The translations under genes and the position numbers were made by a program. From Burkholderiales bacterium (GTDB taxonomy: Bacteria; Pseudomonadota; Gammaproteobacteria; Burkholderiales; Ga0077523), in the NCBI GenBank assembly GCA_019747905.1, contig JAIEQG010000027.1, positions 1 through 64,000 of the forward strand: a stretch of 64,000 bases of DNA. Reading direction: 5' to 3'. Below the pieces are notes generated by a model that was given only the letters and a program-made list of their open reading frames with translations, was not told where the DNA came from and did no database searches. Every line of letters begins with the position of its first letter. Position 1 is the stretch's first letter. Positions 52,082 through 59,506 of the stretch are shown here, in pieces.

Positions 52082-52969
52082 ATGGATAGGCTGAATCGGC
52101 TTACCGGTAGTTGGGATACGTTGAGCGGGTCCGACGGGGTCCACCTCGAACGAACCGGACGACCGGGTGCCTGCGAAGGCTCGCAAGAGCACGTTTCGCA
52201 GCTCTTCAAGACCATCGAGACGGAGATCATTCCCCGCCTCATGCTGGCCCACGGCCCGGAAGCCGGATGTCCCGTGCTACCGGACGTAGGCAGCGATGGG
52301 CCGGACGCGCGCACCGTGGCCGAGTTCACGCGGATGGTGGTGGAGCAGGACGGTGAGGTGGCCGCGGCCTACGTCGAAGCGCTGCGCGCGCAAGGTACGC
52401 CGCTCGAAACCTTGTATCTGAAGCTCATCACGCCAGCGGCACGGCGGCTGGGCGAGCTCTGGGAGGCGGATCTCTGCGATTTCACCGAGGTGACGGTGGG
52501 TCTGTGGCGCCTGCAGCAGGTGCTGCGAGGCTTGAGTCCGGCTTTTCGCGAAGAGGCACACGCGGTTCCCACAGGACAGCGCATCCTGCTGGTGCCTGCC
52601 CCTGGAGAACAGCATGTCCTGGGCCTTATAATCGTCGGAGACTATTTTCGCCGGGCCGGCTGGGATGTCTGGGGTGAACCGCCGGCCACGAGCGATGATT
52701 TGCCCGGTGTAGTCCGCAACGAGAGTTTCGACGTTGTGGGCTTGTCGGTGGGTTGCGAGGTCCGGGTGGATGTCCTCGCGGAAGAGATTCGTGCCATTCG
52801 CAAGGCGTCCCGCAACCACGGCCTGGTGGTGATGGTCGGCGGGCCCTTGTTCACCAAGTACCCGGAGCTGGTTGCAGCGGTGGGTGCGGATGCCACGGCG
52901 CGGGATGGTCGGGATGCGGTGCACCAGGCGCAACGCCTGATGGATGAACGGGGAGCAACACGCAGTTGA
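52082..52969 (+). CDS. aerR: Cobalamin-binding antirepressor AerR/PpaA
   Basis: A 295-residue regulator with an N-terminal helical part (about residues 80-160, LYLKLITPAARRLGELWEADLCDFTEVTVGLWRL-type, the SCHIC region) and a C-terminal B12-binding Rossmann domain with the His in APGEQHVLGLIIVGDYFRRAGWDVW. In Rhodobacter AerR/PpaA binds light-sensitive cobalamin and moderates CrtJ/PpsR. The start is ATG 52082 after a GGGAGGAAG ribosome site; an upstream in-frame ATG at 51971 would lengthen it without conserved sequence. Its stop overlaps the ppsR start, the classical aerR-crtJ pair. Confidence 0.9.
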   Translation: MDRLNRLTGSWDTLSGSDGVHLERTGRPGACEGSQEHVSQLFKTIETEIIPRLMLAHGPEAGCPVLPDVGSDGPDARTVAEFTRMVVEQDGEVAAAYVEALRAQGTPLETLYLKLITPAARRLGELWEADLCDFTEVTVGLWRLQQVLRGLSPAFREEAHAVPTGQRILLVPAPGEQHVLGLIIVGDYFRRAGWDVWGEPPATSDDLPGVVRNESFDVVGLSVGCEVRVDVLAEEIRAIRKASRNHGLVVMVGGPLFTKYPELVAAVGADATARDGRDAVHQAQRLMDERGATRS

Positions 52970-54450
52970 AGACACGGCAGGGTGGGGATGCCGAAGTCGT
53001 ACGGCGGGACGCCGATCTTGGAGCGTCTCCCGTGAAGCACTTCGACGCACCGAAGAAATCGCTGGGCGGGCTCGATCCCGAGGCGGCTGCGACCTTGATC
53101 GCTGCGACCACCGACGTCGCCCTGGTGCTCGACCGTCAGGGCATCATCCGCGATCTGTCGTTCGGCAGCGCGGAGATGTCTGCCGAAGGCTATGGCAGCT
53201 GGATCGGCCAACCGTGGGTGGATGTCGTCACAGTGGAAAGCCGGCCGAAGGTCGAGGCGCTGTTGCGCGAAGCCGCGGCCAATTCGGCGACGCGTTGGCG
53301 CCACGTGAACCACCCGTCGGCCAAGGGTGCCGACGTGCCCGTGCTCTATTCCGCCATTCGCGTGGGCAAGGACGGCGGCATGGTCGTGGTAGGCCGCGAC
53401 CTGCGGTCCGTGGCGGCGTTGCAGCAGCGCCTGGTCGCTGCACAGCAATCGATGGAGCGCGACTACTGGCGCCTGCGCCACGTCGAAACGCGCTACCGGC
53501 TGCTGTTCGAGATGGCATCCGAGGCCGTGCTGGTCGTGGATGCCGCGACGCTGCGCATCACCGAAGCGAATCCGGCCGCCGCGGATCTGCTGGGCGAGAG
53601 CGTCAAGCGCCTCGTCGGTCGCACGTTTCCCGAAGGCTTCGACGCCGACAGCATGCACGCCATCAAGGCGTTGCTCGCGGCAGCCCGCTCGGCCGGGCGC
53701 AGCGATGACCTGCGCGTCAGGCTGGCGTCGGGCAGTCGGGAGTTCCTGCTGGCCGCGTCGCTCTTCCGCCAGGAGAACAGCACGTACTTCCTGGTGCGCC
53801 TCGCGCGTCAGGAGGCGGGTGCCAACGCTGCCGTCGTGCCCAAACGCAAGTCGGTCCTGCTCGAACTCGTGGAGAACGCGCCGGACGGCTTCGTCGTCAC
53901 CGACCTCACGGGCCGCATCCTTACCGCGAACCGCGCGTTCATCGATCTCGCGCAGATCGCCACCGAAGAACTGGTCCGCAACGAATCGCTCGAACGCTGG
54001 CTCGGCCGCCCCGGAGTCGACCTCAAGGTCCTGATCTCCAACCTGCGGCAGCACGGGGCGGTGCAGTTGTACGCGACCACGTTGCTGGGCGAATTCGGGA
54101 CATCCACCGAAGTGGAGATCTCGGCGGTCGCGGTGCCCCACGCGGAAGAGCCGTGCCTCGGTTTCACCATCCGCAACGTCGGGCGCCGCCTGATGGCCGA
54201 CTCGCGTGCCGGCCGCGAACTGCCCCGGTCCGTGGAACAGCTGACCGAACTGGTCGGCCGGGTCTCGTTGAAGGACCTCGTGCGCGAGTCCACCGACCTG
54301 ATCGAGCGCCTGTGTATCGAGGCTGCGCTCGAACTCACCGGCGACAATCGCGCATCCGCGGCGGAGATGCTGGGGCTCAGTCGCCAGAGCCTGTACGTGA
54401 AGCTGCGCCGATACGGCCTGGGCGACCTCGCGCCGGAAGAAGAGCACTGA
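52966..54450 (+). CDS. ppsR: Photosynthesis repressor PpsR/CrtJ
   Basis: A 494-residue repressor: PAS (about residues 40-150), glutamine-rich linker helix (LQQRLVAAQQSMERDYWRLR), two further PAS domains (about 185-285 and 305-400), and a C-terminal Fis-type helix-turn-helix (NRASAAEMLGLSRQSLYVKLRR about 463-484). Start TTG 52966 overlaps aerR (TTGA); GTG 53032 is an alternative and would remove 22 poorly conserved residues. Only two cysteines exist: Cys397 and Cys450, the latter at the start of the DNA-binding helices. The redox-partner Cys near position 250 of Rhodobacter CrtJ has no equivalent. Confidence 0.93.
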   Translation: MKTRQGGDAEVVRRDADLGASPVKHFDAPKKSLGGLDPEAAATLIAATTDVALVLDRQGIIRDLSFGSAEMSAEGYGSWIGQPWVDVVTVESRPKVEALLREAAANSATRWRHVNHPSAKGADVPVLYSAIRVGKDGGMVVVGRDLRSVAALQQRLVAAQQSMERDYWRLRHVETRYRLLFEMASEAVLVVDAATLRITEANPAAADLLGESVKRLVGRTFPEGFDADSMHAIKALLAAARSAGRSDDLRVRLASGSREFLLAASLFRQENSTYFLVRLARQEAGANAAVVPKRKSVLLELVENAPDGFVVTDLTGRILTANRAFIDLAQIATEELVRNESLERWLGRPGVDLKVLISNLRQHGAVQLYATTLLGEFGTSTEVEISAVAVPHAEEPCLGFTIRNVGRRLMADSRAGRELPRSVEQLTELVGRVSLKDLVRESTDLIERLCIEAALELTGDNRASAAEMLGLSRQSLYVKLRRYGLGDLAPEEEH

Positions 54451-54532
54451 GGCTCGATGCGGCGACCGGTCGGCATCCGGCGCTGCCGGATGCAGAGCCC
54501 AGCCTCGTGTCAGGTTTCCAGGAAGCCAGAAC

Positions 54533-54573
54533 TGTAATCTTTGATTGACATCGGCTGTTGTCAGCAGTAGCGT
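54533..54573 (+). promoter_or_regulatory. bchG promoter with PpsR/CrtJ operator
   Basis: TGTAATCTTTGATTGACA (54533-54550) matches TGT-N12-ACA. It overlaps TTGACA (54545-54550), which with TAGCGT (54568-54573) at 17 bp forms a sigma-70 promoter for bchG-pucC-like-bchP. The transcript would start close to the bchG ATG. Confidence 0.7.
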
Positions 54574-54579
54574 CGATCC

Positions 54580-55494
54580 ATGGCGCGCTCTGCGATGACA
54601 GCGACAATCGAAGCCCGGCCGTCACCCTCGGCGGTGCTGGAACTGTTGAAGCCGATCACATGGTTTCCGCCCATGTGGGCGTTCCTGTGCGGCGTCGTTT
54701 CATCCGGTGTCGCACCGGCGGGCCGGTGGCCGGCGATCATCGTCGGCGTGCTGCTGGCCGGACCCTTGGTGTGCGCGACGAGTCAGGCGGTGAACGACTG
54801 GTTCGACCGGCACGTCGATGCCATCAACGAACCGGGGCGTCCCATCCCCTCGGGGCGCATTCCCGGGACTTGGGGGCTGTGGATCGCGGTCGCGTGGACC
54901 GGACTATCGCTCGTGGTCGCGAGTGCGCTCGGCCCCTGGGTGCTGGGTGCCGCAGTGTTCGGGCTCGCGCTGGCATGGGCCTACAGTGCCCCGCCGCTGC
55001 GCCTCAAGGTGAACGGCTGGTGGGGCAACGCCGCGTGCGGACTCTGTTACGAAGGTCTCGCCTGGATCACCGGTGCGGCCGTGATGATCGGCGGCGGTCT
55101 GCCCGACGTGCGCATCCTTGTCCTGGCGGTCCTCTACAGTGTCGGAGCGCACGGCATCATGACGCTCAACGATTTCAAATCCGTCGAGGGCGACCGGCGC
55201 ATGGGCATCGGCTCGCTGCCGGTGCGCCTCGGCGTCCTGAATGCGGGCCGCGCCGCCTGCCTCTTCATGGCGCTGCCGCAGTGCGTGGTGGTCGGGCTGC
55301 TGTGGCAATGGGATCGCCCCTGGCACGCGCTCGGTGTCGCGTTGCTGCTGGCCGTGCAGGCTGCACTGATGGCGCGCTTTCTGCGCCGCCCGAGCGAGCG
55401 TGCGCTCTGGTACAGCGCACTCGGCATCAACTTCTTCGTGCTCGGCATGCTGGTGAGCGCGTTCGCCGTGCGCACGATCGTGTCGCCGCCGTGA
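54580..55494 (+). CDS. bchG: Bacteriochlorophyll a synthase
   Basis: A 304-residue UbiA-type membrane prenyltransferase that esterifies bacteriochlorophyllide a with geranylgeranyl or phytyl diphosphate. The Asp-rich site is NDWFDRHVDAINEPGRPIPSGRIP (about residues 69-92) and the second is LNDFKSVEGDRRMGIGSLPVRLG (about 195-217). Nine or so hydrophobic helices are visible. Its stop overlaps the next gene's GTG start. Confidence 0.96.
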   Translation: MARSAMTATIEARPSPSAVLELLKPITWFPPMWAFLCGVVSSGVAPAGRWPAIIVGVLLAGPLVCATSQAVNDWFDRHVDAINEPGRPIPSGRIPGTWGLWIAVAWTGLSLVVASALGPWVLGAAVFGLALAWAYSAPPLRLKVNGWWGNAACGLCYEGLAWITGAAVMIGGGLPDVRILVLAVLYSVGAHGIMTLNDFKSVEGDRRMGIGSLPVRLGVLNAGRAACLFMALPQCVVVGLLWQWDRPWHALGVALLLAVQAALMARFLRRPSERALWYSALGINFFVLGMLVSAFAVRTIVSPP

Positions 55495-56822
55495 CCACCG
55501 GCGTGGGCTTGAGCTGGATCGGCATCGTCCGTCTCGGGCTGGTACAGACGGCCCTCGGTGCGATCGTGGTGCTCACGACATCGACCTTGAATCGGGTGAT
55601 GGTGGTCGAACTCGCGCTGCCGGCGATCCTGCCTGGCTTGCTCGTGGCGCTGCACTATCTCATTCAAGTGGTACGGCCGCGCCTCGGGCACGGCTCCGAC
55701 GGCGGTGCGCGGCGCACGCCATGGATCGTGGGCGGGATGGCCGTGCTGGCGTGCGGCGGCGTCGGTGCTTCGATCGCCACGGCATGGATGGCGACCGACC
55801 GGATCGCGGGCATTGCGCTCGCGGCGCTGTCCTTTTGCGCAATCGGTGTCGGCGTCGGTTCGGCGGGAACCGCGCTGCTGGTGTTGCTCGCGAAACGTGT
55901 CGAGGAAAGCCGTCGCGCCGCGGCGGCCACCATCGTGTGGATGATGATGATCGTGGGCTTCGCGGTGACCGCGATGGTGGCCGGTCACCTGCTCGATCCG
56001 TTCTCGCCGGCCCGTCTGGTGGCCGTCACTGCCGGCGTCGCGTTCGTGGCGTTCGTCGTCGCGGTGGTCGCAGTCTGGAACGTGGAAGGTGACGGCGCTC
56101 CCGCGACGCCTGCCGCCGAGCGCACGAGGCCGCCGTTTCGCGAAGCGCTGCGTCAGGTGTGGGCAGAACCGCAGGCGCGCCGCTTCACGATCTTCGTGTT
56201 CGTGTCGATGCTGGCCTACAGCGCCCAGGATCTCATCCTCGAGCCGTTCGCGGGCACGGTGTTCGGCATGACGCCGGGCGAATCGACCCGGCTCTCGGGC
56301 GTGCAGCATGCGGGCGTGCTCGTCGGGATGCTCGTCGTGGCGATCGCCGGCAGCGCGGGACGGGGTCGTTTCGGCACGTTGCGCGGATGGACCATCGGTG
56401 GTTGCGTTGCCTCGGGCGTCGCGCTGGCCGGGCTCGCCGGCGCAGCGTTCGCCGGTCCTGGCTGGCCGCTGCGCGAATCGGTGTTCCTGCTCGGTGTGGC
56501 GAATGGAGCGTTCGCGGTTGCGGCGATCGGGTCGATGATGGAACTCGCAGGCACCGGCCGCGCAGCGCGCGAAGGCGTGCGCATGGGGTTGTGGGGCGCG
56601 GCCCAGGCGGTCGCGTTCGGGCTCGGTGACCTCGTCGGCACTGCAGCGAGCGACGTCGCGCGCTATCTGATCGCTGCGCCGGGGCAAGCGTACGCACTGG
56701 TGTTCGCGGCGGAAGCGCTGCTGTTCCTGCTCGCGGCCGGGCTGGCGGCGCAGGTCAGCGGCGGCGGTGTACTGGGCAAACCGGTCGTGCGTACCGGCGG
56801 CGTTCTGATCGAAAGAGGGTGA
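55491..56822 (+). CDS. PucC-family bacteriochlorophyll transporter-like protein (Bch2 type)
   Basis: A 443-residue membrane protein with about 12 helices, related to LhaA and PucC (TSTLNRVMVVELALPAILPGLLVALHYLIQ near the N-terminus; AQDLILEPFAGTVFGMTPGES about residue 245). In Rhodobacter the gene between bchG and bchP is called orf428 or bch2 and is thought to handle pigment or antenna assembly. The start is GTG 55491 overlapping bchG (GTGA). Confidence 0.88.
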   Translation: MTTGVGLSWIGIVRLGLVQTALGAIVVLTTSTLNRVMVVELALPAILPGLLVALHYLIQVVRPRLGHGSDGGARRTPWIVGGMAVLACGGVGASIATAWMATDRIAGIALAALSFCAIGVGVGSAGTALLVLLAKRVEESRRAAAATIVWMMMIVGFAVTAMVAGHLLDPFSPARLVAVTAGVAFVAFVVAVVAVWNVEGDGAPATPAAERTRPPFREALRQVWAEPQARRFTIFVFVSMLAYSAQDLILEPFAGTVFGMTPGESTRLSGVQHAGVLVGMLVVAIAGSAGRGRFGTLRGWTIGGCVASGVALAGLAGAAFAGPGWPLRESVFLLGVANGAFAVAAIGSMMELAGTGRAAREGVRMGLWGAAQAVAFGLGDLVGTAASDVARYLIAAPGQAYALVFAAEALLFLLAAGLAAQVSGGGVLGKPVVRTGGVLIERG

Positions 56823-58018
56823 TCACGATGGACGAGACGGAAATCTTCGATGCGGTCGTGGTGGGCGGCGGTCCGGCCGGCGCGACGGCCGCGGCTGATC
56901 TGGCCCGTGCCGGAGCCTCGGTGTTGCTGCTCGATCGCGCGGGCCGCATCAAGCCGTGCGGCGGCGCGATTCCGCCGGCACTGATCCGCGATTTCGAGAT
57001 CCCGGATGCGCTGCTGGTGGCCCGTGTCACGTCGGCGCGCATGATTTCGCCCAAGGGGACCGAGGTGGACATGCCCATCGACGGCGGCTTCGTCGGCATG
57101 GTCGATCGGGAAGCGTTCGATGAATGGCTGCGGCAGCGAGCAGCGGCGGCGGGCGCGGTGCGACTGAGCGGCACATTCGATCGCATCACGCGCGAGCCCG
57201 ACGGGTCAGCCCGGATCCACTTTCACGCTGGCGGCGCCGACCCGTCGCAGTCCGTGCGGGCGCGTGTCGTCATCGGCGCCGACGGCGCTGCGTCGGCCGT
57301 CGCGCGGCAGGAAATTCGCGGGGCCGACCGCATGCGCTACGTCTACGCCTACCATGAGATCGTACGCTCGCCGGCTGCGGGTCAAGGCAAGTTCGACCCG
57401 GCGCGGTGCGACGTGATCTACCGCGGCGAGCTGTCGCCGGATTTCTACGGGTGGGTCTTTCCGCACGGTGCCACCACGAGTGTCGGCACGGGCACCGCGA
57501 ATCGCGGTTTCTCCATTCGCCGTGCCGCCACGGCGTTGCGCCAGGCCACCGGGCTCGAAGGTGCGGAGACGATCCGCCGCGAAGGCGCGCCGATTCCGAT
57601 GAAGCCGCTCGCCCGCTGGGACAACGGCCGCGACGTGGTGCTGGCGGGCGATGCCTCGGGCGTGGTGGCACCGGCGTCCGGCGAGGGCATCTACTACGCC
57701 ATGACCGGCGGTCGCCTCGCTGCGGAAGCGACCCTGGAGTACCTGCGCACCGGTGACGCGCGCGCGCTCGCACTGGCGCGCAAGCGCTTCATGAAGGCGC
57801 ACGGACGCGTGTTCTGGGTGCTCGGCATCATGCAGCGCTTCTGGTACGCGAGCGACCGGCGCCGCGAGCGCTTCGTCAGCATCTGCCGCGACCCGGACGT
57901 GCAGGCGCTCACCTGGCAGGCCTACATGCACAAGCGGCTCGTGCGGGCGAAGCCCATGGCGCACGTGCGCATCTTCTTCAAGGACCTCGCGCACCTGGTC
58001 GGCATCGTTTCGCCCTGA
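56819..58018 (+). CDS. bchP: Geranylgeranyl diphosphate/bacteriochlorophyll reductase
   Basis: A 399-residue FAD reductase that reduces the geranylgeranyl tail of bacteriochlorophyll to phytyl. It has VVVGGGPAGATAAADLARAG (about residues 13-32), LLDRAGRIKPCGGAIPPAL, and GDASGVVAPASGEGIYYAM about residue 280. Start GTG 56819 overlaps the preceding stop; ATG 56828 gives the more usual length. The end VRIFFKDLAHLVGIV matches the family's C-terminus. Confidence 0.95.
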   Translation: MITMDETEIFDAVVVGGGPAGATAAADLARAGASVLLLDRAGRIKPCGGAIPPALIRDFEIPDALLVARVTSARMISPKGTEVDMPIDGGFVGMVDREAFDEWLRQRAAAAGAVRLSGTFDRITREPDGSARIHFHAGGADPSQSVRARVVIGADGAASAVARQEIRGADRMRYVYAYHEIVRSPAAGQGKFDPARCDVIYRGELSPDFYGWVFPHGATTSVGTGTANRGFSIRRAATALRQATGLEGAETIRREGAPIPMKPLARWDNGRDVVLAGDASGVVAPASGEGIYYAMTGGRLAAEATLEYLRTGDARALALARKRFMKAHGRVFWVLGIMQRFWYASDRRRERFVSICRDPDVQALTWQAYMHKRLVRAKPMAHVRIFFKDLAHLVGIVSP

Positions 58019-58039
58019 CTCCCCGGCGTCTTGCCGGCG

Positions 58040-58345
58040 ATGGGTGACCTGTTCGCCTCGGGCCGTATCGTCGACCTGATCGTCGCGTTCGCCGTGCTCG
58101 AAGGCATCGTGCTGATCGCGTGGCGGCGCGCGCACGGGCATCGGCACGCCGTTGCGGACGTCATCAGCGTGCTGTTGCCGGGCTTGTGCCTGCTGCTGGC
58201 ATTGCGGTGCACCATGGCGGGGACGGATTGGCTCTGGACCGCGGCTTGCCTGCTGGCAGCGCTCTTGGCGCACCTGGCGGACCTGATGCGCCGCTGGTCG
58301 GCACGACCTTCAGCGAGTTCGGCGGAACACCGTCCGGGCCGTTAG
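58040..58345 (+). CDS. Small multi-span membrane protein after bchP
   Basis: A 101-residue protein starting 21 bp after bchP. Three hydrophobic segments are visible: about residues 8-26 (IVDLIVAFAVLEGIVLIAW), 41-56 (VISVLLPGLCLLLALRC) and 62-82 (WLWTAACLLAALLAHLADL), with an Arg-rich end. TTG 58031 is another possible start. I recognise no family with certainty; it resembles small membrane proteins sometimes annotated hypothetical in photosynthesis clusters. The ribosome site is weak, so coupling to bchP is likely. A TAGAAT box at 58343-58348 overlaps its end and may start the next transcript. Confidence 0.65.
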   Translation: MGDLFASGRIVDLIVAFAVLEGIVLIAWRRAHGHRHAVADVISVLLPGLCLLLALRCTMAGTDWLWTAACLLAALLAHLADLMRRWSARPSASSAEHRPGR

Positions 58346-58408
58346 AATGGGGGCAGTGCGATCCTGCCGACCGCCGCGCCGGGAACCTCCTGCGCGCAGG
58401 AAATCCCC

Positions 58409-59506
58409 ATGATCGGGATCAACGTTCCCCAACCCGACATCACGCTCCATCTCGACATGGACGGCGTGATCCAGGACGCGACGCTGTCGCACGCGCTGCC
58501 GCACGAGGATCTCGATCGCTGGATCGGCCGCCCGTGGGTCGAAACCGTCTCCGGCGTGGGCAGCGACAAGGTGAAGCGGCTGGTGGAGGATGCGCGCTGG
58601 TTGCGGGTGACCGGCTTCCGGCAGATCAACCAGCGTTTTCCGAGCGGCCGCGAGATCCTGGTGGAGTACGCGACCATCCGCCTGGGCGAGCGCGAGGGGC
58701 TTATCGCCATCGGACGCAATCTCCAGGCCGTCGCAGAGTTGCAGGCCCGCCTGGTCGAGGCGCAACAGACCATGGAGCGCAAGTACTGGAAGCTGCGCGA
58801 AGTGGAGACGCGGTACCGGCACCTGTTCGACAACGCCGATGAACCGGTCATCCTGATCCGCGCTGCCAACCTGCGCATCCTCGAGGCGAACCCGGCCGCG
58901 ATCCGGGCGCTGCACACCGAACGATCGGACGGCGGCGAAGGCCGGGCCGTCCTGGGCGACGTGGCGGCCGAGGACCGGGAGGCGTTCCAGGCGATGTTGG
59001 GGCGGGCCCGCGAGCACGGCAAATCCCCGGGTATCCTGGTGCGACTGGGTGCGCACCGCGAACTCTGGCTGGTGCGGGCGTCGCTCATGAGTTCGGACAC
59101 TGGTGACTTGTACTTGCTGCAGCTTACCCGCGCCGGTGCGGCCGGTCCGCCACGGCCCCAGGCCGACCGGGTTCCGGTCGAAGAGCTGATCGAACGCGGT
59201 CCCGATGCATTCGTGGTGACCGACCGGGACGGCACGGTCCTGCGCAACAACCAGGCGTTCGCTGATCTGATGCAGTTGCCCGGGGACCAGTCGGCGGTCG
59301 GTGCGCACATCGACCGGTGGTTCGGGGCAGGGCTCGATCTTCGCGGACTGCTCGCGGCCGTGCGGCGCGACGGGCGGGTGCGTCAGTTCATCGCTGCCGT
59401 GCGCGGCGTCGGCGGCCGGCAGACGCAGGTCGAGATCTCCGCCGTGGGCAGCGCCGACATCGACCCGCACTACTTCGGCATCCTGCTGCGAGAACGCAGC
59501 CCGTGA
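58409..59506 (+). CDS. PpsR paralogue lacking the DNA-binding domain
   Basis: A 365-residue protein that aligns with PpsR over its whole length but stops where the helix-turn-helix would begin. N-terminal PAS (LDMDGVIQDATLS against PpsR LDRQGIIRDLSFG; RWIGRPWVETV against SWIGQPWVDVV), the glutamine-type linker (LQARLVEAQQTMERKYWKLR against LQQRLVAAQQSMERDYWRLR), then two more PAS domains (about residues 143-240 and 252-362) ending FGILLRERSP. The next gene starts within its stop codon (GTGA), so no hidden HTH exists downstream. It may dimerise with PpsR through the linker and titrate it, with the phytochrome as partner; this is inference from neighbours and domain content. Confidence 0.9.
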   Translation: MIGINVPQPDITLHLDMDGVIQDATLSHALPHEDLDRWIGRPWVETVSGVGSDKVKRLVEDARWLRVTGFRQINQRFPSGREILVEYATIRLGEREGLIAIGRNLQAVAELQARLVEAQQTMERKYWKLREVETRYRHLFDNADEPVILIRAANLRILEANPAAIRALHTERSDGGEGRAVLGDVAAEDREAFQAMLGRAREHGKSPGILVRLGAHRELWLVRASLMSSDTGDLYLLQLTRAGAAGPPRPQADRVPVEELIERGPDAFVVTDRDGTVLRNNQAFADLMQLPGDQSAVGAHIDRWFGAGLDLRGLLAAVRRDGRVRQFIAAVRGVGGRQTQVEISAVGSADIDPHYFGILLRERSP

